Below are positions 1 through 7,367 of a DNA stretch of 64,000 nucleotides, piece after piece (positions within the stretch are counted from its first letter, which is position 1; each line of letters opens with the position of its first letter). The stretch comes from Oceanisphaera marina (lineage in GTDB: Bacteria > Pseudomonadota > Gammaproteobacteria > Enterobacterales > Aeromonadaceae), in contig NZ_BMKE01000020.1 of the NCBI RefSeq assembly GCF_014643915.1, positions 1 through 64,000 of the forward strand, given 5' to 3'. The notes beneath the pieces were generated by a model, which ran no database searches, was not told the origin of the DNA, and was given only the letters and a program-made list of their open reading frames with translations. Made by a program: the position numbers and the translations under genes.

Positions 1-110
1 TCGGCCGTGAGTGACTGACCTAACAAGTTCCGTTTCATGGCAGGCTCCCGAATGTAGCTATATGTAGAAATTATAGATCCACATGGGTTATGCCGTACTG
101 CTTAATAATA

Positions 111-134
111 AAAACGGGCACCAGGGCCCGTTTT
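111..134. terminator. Bidirectional terminator after ribH
   Basis: A 9-bp perfect stem (111-119 with 126-134) with a 6-nt loop is flanked by an A-run on the left and a T-run on the right, so it can stop transcription in both directions. It lies 22 bp beyond the ribH stop codon and most likely ends that transcript. The first 110 bases of the window hold no gene that I can recognise. Confidence 0.75.
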
Positions 135-155
135 TATTACCGACTAACAATACGC

Positions 156-647
156 TTAGCTCATGAATTTGGCCTGGGCCGTGAGGCGAATGGCACCATC
201 GGCGGCCGTCGCCAGTTCTTGCCCTTTGAGTATAAAGTGGCGGCTATAGTATTGCTGGTGCTCATCATGCTCGTGAAAGTGGTGTGGAGTGAGTATGGCG
301 GTTAGCACCGGCACCTCGGTTTCCAGCTGTACCTGCATCAATCCGGTACACACTGTCTGCGCAACAAAGTCATGACGATAAATACCACCATCAACCACCA
401 GGCCGCTGCAAGCGATGGCGGCATAGAGGCCGGTTTTAGCCAACAGCTTGGCCTGTAGGGGAATTTCATAGGCGCCGGGCACGGCAATGACGTCAATCTT
501 GTCAACATCATAGCCAAGCTCGACAAGCTGGCTGCGAAAACCTTCCAGCGCCTTCAGTACGATGTCGGCGTGCCATGAGGCGTGAATAAAGGCGATGCGT
601 TGGTCGCGAACGTTAAACTCGTTTGCATTCGTTAAGCTCTGATCCAT
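156..647 (-). CDS. ribH: 6,7-dimethyl-8-ribityllumazine synthase, type II (RibH2-like)
   Basis: Lumazine synthase condenses 5-amino-6-ribitylaminouracil with 3,4-dihydroxy-2-butanone 4-phosphate, the penultimate step of riboflavin synthesis in the cytosol. The 163-residue protein shows ASWHADIV near the N-terminus, VPGAYEIPLQAK, the VVDGGIYRHDFVA block and VPVLTAILTPHHFHEH. These are features of the type II (Brucella RibH2-like) paralogue rather than the usual RibH found beside ribD/ribE/nusB. The start at 647 follows a CAGGAT-type ribosome-binding site. The gene stands alone and is preceded on its strand by an FMN riboswitch, so it should be repressed by flavin. I infer that it is an extra lumazine synthase and that a housekeeping copy lies elsewhere in the genome. 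Confidence 0.9.
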   Translation of the reverse strand: MDQSLTNANEFNVRDQRIAFIHASWHADIVLKALEGFRSQLVELGYDVDKIDVIAVPGAYEIPLQAKLLAKTGLYAAIACSGLVVDGGIYRHDFVAQTVCTGLMQVQLETEVPVLTAILTPHHFHEHDEHQQYYSRHFILKGQELATAADGAIRLTAQAKFMS

Positions 648-805
648 GGGTCAATCCTGTTATAAAAATCACTGAATCAGGGCGAACGTACAGGCAAGTA
701 CGGCATCAGGCGAAGCGATGCTTCGCGAAAAGCCGAAGGTCTTTGGTCAGCACAAACCACACCCGGACGGGGTAGTAAGCTGCTGTATTAAGGACATGTC
801 TGACG

Positions 806-973
<168 letters not shown>

Positions 974-1023
974 TCGGTTATACCGATCACCAGAATATAA
1001 AATTTTATGGCCGCATAGTAAAG

Positions 1024-1081
1024 CGCACCAGGGCCGGCATTGTCGAATTTAGCGGCTGAAACGCGCGACTACCCTGGTGCG
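1024..1081. repeat. 10-bp inverted repeat downstream of the RecQ-like gene
   Basis: The arms CGCACCAGGG (1024-1033) and CCCTGGTGCG (1072-1081) are perfect complements separated by 38 bp. They sit immediately after the helicase stop codon and upstream of the riboswitch promoter region. There is no adjacent T-run, so a role as an intrinsic terminator is doubtful; a protein-binding or mRNA-end structure is possible. Confidence 0.5.
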
Positions 1082-1089
1082 GTACTGCT

Positions 1090-3009
1090 TTAGCTGTTCA
1101 AGCTAGCGAGTGTGCTGCGTACCTCATTGAAGCGGTGTTGTTCCAGGCGCGCAAAACCGGGCTGCTTTCTTGCTTTTAAACGATTCAGCACTGGGGTGCT
1201 GATACCACATAAAAAGCAGGTAAGGGTGTGCGTGCTCAAAGACTGCGGACTTTGCTTTTGTAGCTGTTTGCACCAGAATTGCAGCTGATCGAGTGCCGGC
1301 AAGGCTGGTTTGGCAGGGGCGGGCAGTTGTGCGGTATTACCGGCACAGACCGAACAGTGACCACAGTGTTCGGGGGCATGATGGTCGGCAAAATATGCGG
1401 CAAGTTCTTGACTCAGGCAACGCTCACTTTCAAAGAATGCGAGCATTTTGTTAAGGCGGGCAATTTCGCTGTGCTCCTTTTGCTGAAACAGTTGATGCAA
1501 ACGATAAGTCTCTGCCGCCAGATCCAGTGCTGGCTGCAGTATCTTGTAGACTTCCACCATTTGTTTGCTTTCCAGGCTGATCAAACCTTGCTGATGCAAA
1601 TAATCCAGGGCGTTGATCACGCGCTTGCGTTCGCCGCCACTCTGCTGCCAGATGGCTTCAAAATCGACCTGACACCAGGTTCTCGCCATCGGTGAACCGG
1701 CAAAGACGGCCGTTAAAAAGGCCTGACGTTCGGGGTTGAAGCGGCTTATGATGTCTTCTTTGGCAACCATAAACTTGAAGCGATAGTCGGCATAATAGCT
1801 GTATTGCGGCTCGACAATGCGGTCCAGTTCCAGATACACCAGCAAGGTTCTCAGCGGCAATAACCGGATATTGCAGTCGTTGGCAAGGCGTATCGGCATG
1901 ATTTCCCACTGTTCGCCGGCGGCAGGTAACTGTTGCAGCAATGAATGAATGGCCTCGGGCTCGGGCGTATCGCCGTACACAAAGTTTTCCAGCACATTCT
2001 GCCCAGCCAGATTGCCCAGCAGAGTACAGCGAGCAGGCTGGCCGTCGCGACCGGCGCGGCCAATCTCCTGACTGTAGTTTTCAATCGACTTGGGCAGATC
2101 GAAATGGATTACGCGGCGAATATCGGCCTTGTCGACTCCCATGCCAAAGGCAATGGTGGCCACAATACAAGGTGTGGTACCTGCCATAAAGGCCTGCTGC
2201 AGTTGTTGGCGTCTGTCCTGATCCATACCCGCATGATAGGCGCTGGCCTGCAAACCCGCGGCCACCAGTTGCTCAGCTACCTGCTCAGCCGTGTGTTGCA
2301 GTGTGACATAAACAATGGTGGGGGCATCGGGCGCTGGCCGCAGCTGTGCTATCAAGGTGTTGACCTTGTCTGCCTCGGCTACCGGCAAAACCTCAAGGTA
2401 TAAGTTGGGGCGGTAAAAGCCGGTCAGCACCACGTTATTGGCGGGCAGTGCAAATTTCTGTTGCATGTCATTGATAACGGCAGGGGTGGCCGTGGCCGTC
2501 AGTAACAATACCTGAGGAATCTTGAGACTCTGGCAATAAGTGGGCAACTTTAAATAATCGGGCCGAAAGTTGTGGCCCCATTCCGAAATACAGTGCGCTT
2601 CGTCGACCACCAGTAATGAAATCGGCACCTGACCGATAAACTGCCGAAAACGCTCATTTTTCAGCCGTTCTACCGAAATCATCAACACTTTGATGTGTCC
2701 GTCGCGTACGCCCTGCATGATATTGCGGCTTTCTTCAGCGCTCTGGGTGGAGTCGATACTGGCGGCGGTAATGTTCATGCGTCGCAAAAAAGCCAGTTGA
2801 TCCTGCATCAGGGCCAGTAATGGAGAGATAACCAGAGTGAGATGCGGCAGTAGTACCGCCGGTAGCTGGTAGCACAGTGATTTACCGGAGCCGGTAGGAA
2901 AAATCGCCGCTGCCGATTGACCAGCCATGATGTGTTCTATGACGGCCTGCTGACCCGGGCGCAAGCTAGAAAATCCAAAGTGGTGTTGCAAGCTGTTGAG
3001 CAAATTCAT
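1090..3009 (-). CDS. RecQ-family ATP-dependent DNA helicase
   Basis: A 639-residue superfamily 2 helicase that would unwind DNA 3'-5' in recombination and repair. Walker A is PTGSGKS (residues 38-44) and the DEAH box with the RecQ-specific extension HCISEWGHNFRPDY begins at residue 136. The second helicase domain has motif V/VI blocks FGMGVDKADIR and QEIGRAGRDG. Four cysteines (about C531, C549, C552, C555) form the RecQ zinc site. The C-terminal part is not a recognisable HRDC domain, and several motifs differ from E. coli RecQ, so this looks like a RecQ paralogue rather than the canonical recQ; I leave the symbol empty. It is transcribed alone, toward the ribH riboswitch. Confidence 0.88.
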   Translation of the reverse strand: MNLLNSLQHHFGFSSLRPGQQAVIEHIMAGQSAAAIFPTGSGKSLCYQLPAVLLPHLTLVISPLLALMQDQLAFLRRMNITAASIDSTQSAEESRNIMQGVRDGHIKVLMISVERLKNERFRQFIGQVPISLLVVDEAHCISEWGHNFRPDYLKLPTYCQSLKIPQVLLLTATATPAVINDMQQKFALPANNVVLTGFYRPNLYLEVLPVAEADKVNTLIAQLRPAPDAPTIVYVTLQHTAEQVAEQLVAAGLQASAYHAGMDQDRRQQLQQAFMAGTTPCIVATIAFGMGVDKADIRRVIHFDLPKSIENYSQEIGRAGRDGQPARCTLLGNLAGQNVLENFVYGDTPEPEAIHSLLQQLPAAGEQWEIMPIRLANDCNIRLLPLRTLLVYLELDRIVEPQYSYYADYRFKFMVAKEDIISRFNPERQAFLTAVFAGSPMARTWCQVDFEAIWQQSGGERKRVINALDYLHQQGLISLESKQMVEVYKILQPALDLAAETYRLHQLFQQKEHSEIARLNKMLAFFESERCLSQELAAYFADHHAPEHCGHCSVCAGNTAQLPAPAKPALPALDQLQFWCKQLQKQSPQSLSTHTLTCFLCGISTPVLNRLKARKQPGFARLEQHRFNEVRSTLASLNS

Positions 3010-3080
3010 TATTTTTGATCCGAGAAAGCGGTGCTTATAGCTTGGCTTGCAGAGGTGGCTTTGGCAACGTTAAAGTCAGC

Positions 3081-3115
3081 GCCATACGCCATACGCCATA
3101 CGCCATACGTCATAC
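3081..3115. repeat. Heptamer tandem repeat GCCATAC x5
   Basis: Four perfect copies of GCCATAC (3081-3108) and a fifth with one change (3109-3115) lie in the 346-bp gap between the RecQ-like gene and pyrI. The rest of 3010-3282 contains short self-complementary stretches (for example around 3160-3235) but no gene I can support. The promoter of the helicase must lie within it. Confidence 0.85.
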
Positions 3116-3282
3116 GCGATAAGAGAAGATCAAATGTCCGTGTTCGTTTAGCCTACGGCTTAAAGCTGCCCGAAGGGCTTAGATACCGTGGCGAGAGATT
3201 GTGTTCCGCCTTCGGCGAAATGCGAGAGCAAGCGTTCGCCTACCAGTACCAAAGCTAACGAGATACCGGTAATAAGGCATAA

Positions 3283-3314
3283 AAAGCCAAGATCCTGATT
3301 CGGATCTTGGCTTT
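3283..3314. terminator. Terminator after pyrBI (bidirectional shape)
   Basis: A 13-bp perfect stem (3283-3295 with 3302-3314) with a 6-nt loop, read on the minus strand, ends in a T5 run. It lies about 40 bp after the pyrI stop codon and fits a rho-independent end for the pyrBI transcript. Confidence 0.85.
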
Positions 3315-3355
3315 GGTTTTGGATTTTTCTTTAGCTTATGGCTTAACGCTGCTAG

Positions 3356-3811
3356 TTAGAAGGTCATGAAGTCTTGATGGAAGGACTTTTCGCAGTAGCT
3401 ACAGCGAAAGCGTACCTGGCCATTGATGGCACGCACCTTGAATTTGCTGCTCACTGGCTCGTTATGGCTGATGCAGTTGGAGTTGGGGCAGGAAAACACA
3501 CCTTCTACCCGCTCGGGCAACTGCAACTGGAGTTTTTCCACCACTTCAAAGTCTTCAATCAGATTCACGGTGGCATCGGGAGCAAACAGCGCCAGCTGGT
3601 TGGCCTGTGCGGCCGAGAGCCGAACATTTTCCACCTTGATGATATCTTTGGCGCCCTGTGCCTGAGAGGGCAGATTAAGACCGACGGTGATTTTTTCCTG
3701 GTTTTTCACCAGCCCGAACAATTGCAGTATCTTGATGCCTTGGCCGGCTGGAATATGGTCGATGACGGTGCCATTGTGAATGGCTTCAACTTGTAGTTGG
3801 CTTTTGTTCAT
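3356..3811 (-). CDS. pyrI: Aspartate carbamoyltransferase regulatory chain
   Basis: PyrI is the allosteric regulatory subunit of aspartate transcarbamoylase; it binds CTP/ATP and holds the catalytic trimers together through a zinc site. The 151-residue protein shows the nucleotide-domain opening [20 protein letters not shown] and the four zinc cysteines in CPNSNC and CSYC, the usual length and layout. I choose the ATG at 3811 because residues from there match the family start; a GTG at 3823 is an in-frame alternative. It follows pyrB with only a few bases between the stop and this start, so the two are co-transcribed. Confidence 0.95.
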   Translation of the reverse strand: MNKSQLQVEAIHNGTVIDHIPAGQGIKILQLFGLVKNQEKITVGLNLPSQAQGAKDIIKVENVRLSAAQANQLALFAPDATVNLIEDFEVVEKLQLQLPERVEGVFSCPNSNCISHNEPVSSKFKVRAINGQVRFRCSYCEKSFHQDFMTF

Positions 3812-3819
3812 GATGTCTC

Positions 3820-4743
3820 TCACAGGCTCTCGTTCAGTACCAGGGCAAGCAGGGCCTGGCGTGCATAAACACCATTCTCTGCCTGTTCAAAGTAATAAGC
3901 GTAAGGGGTGTCATCCACTGCCGCCGATATTTCATCGATACGCGGCAGAGGGTGCAATACCTTGAGGCTGTCTTTGGCGCCTTCCAGTACTTCTGGGGTC
4001 AGCACGTACTTTGATGCCACATGCACATATTCTGTTTCGTCGAAGCGTTCTTTTTGCACTCGCGTCATATACAGAATATCCAGCTCGTCCATCACCTCTT
4101 CCATGCTGTCACGAATTTCGAAGTTAATGCCTTTTTCGCTCAGCTCATCACACAGGTAGCTGGGCATGGACAAGGCTTGAGGGGCAATAAAGTAGAACTT
4201 GCAGCCAAACAGGCTGAGCGCCTGGGTGAGCGAGTGCACGGTACGGCCATATTTCAGATCGCCCACAAAGGCGATGGTCAGCCCTTGCAGCGTGCCCTGG
4301 GTTTCGTAGATGGTAAACAAGTCCAGCAGGGTCTGCGTGGGATGCTGGTTGGAGCCATCGCCGGCGTTAATCACCGGTACAGAAGAAAACTCGGCAGCCA
4401 GTCGAGCGGCCCCTTCCTGGGGGTGGCGCACGACAAAGGCATCACAATAAGAGCTGATTATTTTGACCGAATCAGACAGGGTTTCGCCTTTTTTTGCCAG
4501 TGAGGTGCTGGTGCTATCGGAAAAGCCGATCACCGAACCACCCAAGCGGTGAATCGCGGTTTCAAATGACAAACGCGTACGGGTCGAGGCTTCAAAAAAA
4601 CAGCTCGCCACAACCTGGTGTTGTAATAGATCGGGATGAGGCTGGGTTTTAAGCTTCACGGCGGTATCTATGATCAGTTCCAGCTCGGGTCGAGTGAAGT
4701 CGGAGATAGAAATTACATGCTTTTGATATAGGGGATTTGCCAT
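3820..4743 (-). CDS. pyrB: Aspartate carbamoyltransferase catalytic chain
   Basis: PyrB joins carbamoyl phosphate and aspartate, the committed step of pyrimidine synthesis in the cytosol. The 307-residue protein contains the carbamoyl phosphate motif STRTRLSFE, the HPTQTLLD block and the HPLPR block near the C-terminus. The ATG at 4743 gives the family N-terminus; a longer frame upstream exists only because the leader terminator has no stop in that frame. The start codon overlaps the stop of a 50-codon leader ORF (TGATG), and an attenuator hairpin lies just upstream. Expression is therefore probably set by UTP-sensitive attenuation with translational coupling. Confidence 0.96.
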   Translation of the reverse strand: MANPLYQKHVISISDFTRPELELIIDTAVKLKTQPHPDLLQHQVVASCFFEASTRTRLSFETAIHRLGGSVIGFSDSTSTSLAKKGETLSDSVKIISSYCDAFVVRHPQEGAARLAAEFSSVPVINAGDGSNQHPTQTLLDLFTIYETQGTLQGLTIAFVGDLKYGRTVHSLTQALSLFGCKFYFIAPQALSMPSYLCDELSEKGINFEIRDSMEEVMDELDILYMTRVQKERFDETEYVHVASKYVLTPEVLEGAKDSLKVLHPLPRIDEISAAVDDTPYAYYFEQAENGVYARQALLALVLNESL

Positions 4744-4895
4744 CAGCAACGCTCTTGCAGGTATAAGGTGAAGGGCACAAAAAAGCCCCAATACGGGGCC
4801 ATTAGAGCTAATCGACTGCAAACGCCGGTACTTTCACCGTCACCAATAGGGGCGGATCTCAATACAGTGGACTGTTCAAAAACAGCAATGAGCAT
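4743..4895 (-). CDS. pyrL: pyrBI leader peptide
   Basis: A 50-codon ORF starts at 4895 behind a GGAG-type ribosome-binding site and reads straight through the attenuator hairpin. Its TGA overlaps the pyrB ATG by one base. Enterobacterial pyrL also translates into its attenuator, where ribosomes close behind the polymerase stop the terminator from forming. The sequence (starts [10 protein letters not shown], ends YLQERC) is not similar to E. coli PyrL, which is normal for such peptides. The call rests on position, length and overlap, not on homology. Confidence 0.65.
   Translation of the reverse strand: MLIAVFEQSTVLRSAPIGDGESTGVCSRLALMAPYWGFFVPFTLYLQERC
4779..4799 (-). terminator. pyrBI attenuator
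   Basis: On the minus strand a GCCCC/GGGGC stem with a 5-nt loop is followed by six T residues, 36 bp before pyrB. A second hairpin, CGGT/ACCG around a GAAAGT loop, lies upstream at about 4815-4835 and could act as a pause site. The arrangement is that of the known pyrBI attenuator. Confidence 0.8.
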
Positions 4896-5017
4896 TTTGG
4901 GGTCACTCCGAGCGCTTGCGAATCGTGCAGATTATAAAGAAATGTAGAACATAAGCAAAATATCCTGTGAATGCGGTGAAAATATAAGCGAACAAACCAA
5001 TTAATGCCAAATAGCAC

Positions 5018-5045
5018 TTTACCTTTGAGCAGGTATCTTTATAAT
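5018..5045 (+). promoter_or_regulatory. Promoter of tRNA-Trp
   Basis: A -35 box TTTACC (5018-5023) and a perfect -10 box TATAAT (5040-5045) are separated by 16 bp. They end 14 bp before the mature tRNA 5' end, as expected for a stable-RNA promoter. Confidence 0.75.
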
Positions 5046-5059
5046 TCGCTTCGTATTGC

Positions 5060-5136
5060 AGGGGCGTAGTTCCAATTGGTAGAACGGCGGTCTCCAAAAC
5101 CGATGGTTGGGGGTTCGAATCCCTCCGCCCCTGCCA
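5060..5136 (+). tRNA. trpT: tRNA-Trp (anticodon CCA)
   Basis: The cloverleaf folds with acceptor AGGGGCG/CGCCCCT, a GTTC/GAAC D stem, anticodon CCA at 5094-5096, and a T arm with GTTCGAAT loop sequence; CCA is encoded (5134-5136). The sequence is close to E. coli tRNA-Trp. The outermost anticodon-stem pair (G5087 with A5103) is mismatched where E. coli has C-G. Confidence 0.97.
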
Positions 5137-5143
5137 ACTTCTT

Positions 5144-5175
5144 GCAAAAAGCCAGCCTAACCGCTGGCTTTTTGC
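5144..5175 (+). terminator. Terminator after tRNA-Trp
   Basis: A 13-bp perfect stem (5144-5156 with 5163-5175) with A5 and T5 runs inside the arms follows the tRNA by 7 bp. It separates the tRNA transcript from holD, whose start codon is 17 bp further on. Confidence 0.85.
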
Positions 5176-5191
5176 GTTATGGAGTAGCTAA

Positions 5192-5599
5192 ATGACGCCG
5201 AATCAAACACAGCTCTGGCAGCTGCTGGCATTGCCAGCCTGGCACTGCGCTCACCCCGAGCGACTGCCTTTTGCCCCTTCTCCTGCCGTGACGGCCGCCG
5301 AGGTACTCATCATCCTTGGTCAGGGAAAGATATTGTCTGCTACCTTTATTGCCGATATCAGGCTGGCCCTGTCGTTAACCGAGGCCCAGTTGCAGGTAAT
5401 GGATGAAGCAAGCTGGCTGGCGGCAAAGCAGCCATTGGCCCCCATATTGCTTGGTTTGAATCTCACCAGTGCCTCGAACCATTTCCACTGGCATGACAGT
5501 CTGCCGATGGCTGATACCGGCAAGCCGGCGATGGACTTGTCTGCTCAGCAAAAACAAGCACTCTGGAGTTGTTTATGTCGCCTGTATTTCGCCCATTAA
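5192..5599 (+). CDS. holD: DNA polymerase III psi subunit (HolD-like)
   Basis: HolD (psi) bridges the clamp loader and the SSB-binding chi subunit of DNA polymerase III. The 135-residue protein is poorly conserved in sequence, as psi usually is. Its length, the N-terminal QLWQLLALPAW segment, the VLIILGQG block and its position directly overlapping rimI (the E. coli holD-rimI order) support the assignment. The start at 5192 follows a GGAG site. The 3' end overlaps rimI by 25 bp, so the two are one operon. Confidence 0.8.
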   Translation: MTPNQTQLWQLLALPAWHCAHPERLPFAPSPAVTAAEVLIILGQGKILSATFIADIRLALSLTEAQLQVMDEASWLAAKQPLAPILLGLNLTSASNHFHWHDSLPMADTGKPAMDLSAQQKQALWSCLCRLYFAH

Positions 5600-6051
5600 C
5601 ACCTGACGATCTCGATGCCATGCTCGCACTGGAGCAAGCAGCCCATGCCCATCCCTGGAGTCGCAATGTGCTGGCTGACAGCTTTGGCAATCGCTACTTT
5701 ACCGGATCCTTGTGGTTGCAACAGCAACAAGCGGCCACTGAAAAGAGTGAGCAGCTATTGGGGTACTTTATTGCCGACGGCATACTGGATGAAAGCACCC
5801 TGATGAATATATGTGTGGCGCCGGAACAGCAAGGGCAGGGGTTTGGTCGCCAGCTGATAACGCATTACCTGCATCTTTGTGAACGGCAACACATCACCCA
5901 GTGCTGGCTGGAAGTCAGGGCGTCCAACATGGCGGCCCAGGCTTTGTATCAGGCTTGCGGTTATCAGGAAAATGGCCGCCGGCGCCATTATTATCAAAGT
6001 GCGGCTGGTGCTGAAGATGCGGTATTGATGGCATTATTGCTGAATAAGTAG
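5575..6051 (+). CDS. rimI: Ribosomal protein bS18 alanine N-acetyltransferase
   Basis: RimI acetylates the N-terminal alanine of ribosomal protein bS18 using acetyl-CoA. The 158-residue GNAT protein contains the acetyl-CoA loop around EQQGQGFGRQL and the C-terminal WLEVRASNMAAQALYQACGY block typical of RimI. The ATG at 5575 has a GGAG site 7-8 bases upstream within holD; a TTG two codons earlier is less likely. Overlap with holD implies translational coupling. Confidence 0.93.
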   Translation: MSPVFRPLTPDDLDAMLALEQAAHAHPWSRNVLADSFGNRYFTGSLWLQQQQAATEKSEQLLGYFIADGILDESTLMNICVAPEQQGQGFGRQLITHYLHLCERQHITQCWLEVRASNMAAQALYQACGYQENGRRRHYYQSAAGAEDAVLMALLLNK

Positions 6052-6100
6052 CCTGATTGTTTCTATACTTAGTTGCACACTCTCTTTCAAGGACAGAAAA

Positions 6101-7129
6101 ATGAGAGGTTTATGGAAAGAAGGGGCTGGTATCGGGCTCGGTATGGTCTTGTTTGGCAGCCTGTGGCCATGGTCCTGGCATGCACAGGCGGATATACATC
6201 GTTATCATGATGCCAATGGCGTGGTGCATTATACCGATAATCAAAAATATGTCGTAAAGTCGCTTCCCGCCAGCGGGCAAGAGCACGCCTTCAACCGCGA
6301 TGGCGTCCTGGTTCGAGTGGTAGAGAAGCCGGATGGCCATTATTTCTTTGTCTTGAATCGACTGACCGTCGCCGTGGATCTGCGCTTTCGCTTTTCTCGC
6401 CAACACAACGTGACTATCCCCAAGCCGATGCGGCAGGTACTGACCCTACCGCCCACGGAGGAGCTGTTTGTTGGCAAATTGTCGGCACAAGCCGGTGGGG
6501 ACTGGCGCTATGATTATGATTTTGATTACAGCAACGACGATATAGCGCAAGCCCATTCAGAGACGTCAACCAAACGGGATGCCCGCTCCATTTCATTGCC
6601 CCCCGGTTTTGTCAGCAATAAAACCACCGGCTCTTATTTTTCTGCCCATCATGATTTGGCTTCACCGGTTGCCGGGCGCTATCGTATTGCGCAAGGGTTT
6701 AATGGTGACTTCAGCCATAACAAGCTGTCGAACCGTTATGCGCTGGATATTGCCTTGCCCGTGGGCACGCCTTTGTTCGCCACTCGAGATGGGGTCGTCA
6801 TCGCTGCGGTGGATACGCATACTGGCGGCGGACTGGCGCCACAATATCGTGGCAAGTCCAATCACCTGCGTCTGCGTCATGCCGACGGTACCATGACTTT
6901 GTATGCTCACTTGCAAGCCGGATCGCTACGCGTGCGCAGGGGGGATCGCGTTAAGGTGGGGCAGCGGGTTGCGGCGTCGGGCGACACCGGTTATAGCTCA
7001 GGGCCTCATTTACACCTGGCGTTACAAATAGACAAAGCCGGGCGCAGAGAATCCATTCCGTTTACCTTGCAAGGCAGTCAGCCTGTTGCCGGACTCTGGA
7101 TGCTGGGTTCGGCTTTGGGTGATGAATAG
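6101..7129 (+). CDS. Periplasmic M23-family peptidase with N-terminal DUF4124-like domain
   Basis: A 342-residue exported protein. Residues 1-30 form a signal sequence ending near AQA. Residues 31-60 (HRYHDANGVVHYTDN) resemble the DUF4124 module, and residues about 205-320 are an M23 (lysostaphin-like) domain. The usual first zinc ligand in the HxxxD motif is replaced: the sequence reads NRYALDIALP with Arg212 where His is expected, while Asp216, His270 (LYAHL) and the HLH pair (303-305) remain. It may cleave peptidoglycan peptides, or be a non-catalytic activator of other hydrolases like the degenerate M23 proteins EnvC and NlpD. It stands alone after rimI with a good AGGACAG site. Confidence 0.8.
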   Translation: MRGLWKEGAGIGLGMVLFGSLWPWSWHAQADIHRYHDANGVVHYTDNQKYVVKSLPASGQEHAFNRDGVLVRVVEKPDGHYFFVLNRLTVAVDLRFRFSRQHNVTIPKPMRQVLTLPPTEELFVGKLSAQAGGDWRYDYDFDYSNDDIAQAHSETSTKRDARSISLPPGFVSNKTTGSYFSAHHDLASPVAGRYRIAQGFNGDFSHNKLSNRYALDIALPVGTPLFATRDGVVIAAVDTHTGGGLAPQYRGKSNHLRLRHADGTMTLYAHLQAGSLRVRRGDRVKVGQRVAASGDTGYSSGPHLHLALQIDKAGRRESIPFTLQGSQPVAGLWMLGSALGDE

Positions 7130-7367
7130 TGAAATATGCCAAACATCCTGTTCCGTATTATATAGGGCATATAAACATCATTTAGTCAGTCCGGTTGGTG
7201 AAGCGCCTCTGCGTTAGGTTAAGATTCTATTTGTATGTTTTGTATTGGTTCTTTATGTTTCAATGGGTGGTGTGTGAATACAAAAACCAGTTGATTTATC
7301 CATTCCCCTGTGGCCTTTTACTTTCTTTTTTATGTGAAAAGCAAAGCTAACAGACAGGGTATTAAAG

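Noticed and set aside
4903-5097. 64-codon minus-strand ORF between pyrB and the tRNA
   Set aside because: It starts inside tRNA-Trp in antisense and covers the tRNA promoter; hydrophobic content reflects AT-rich DNA.
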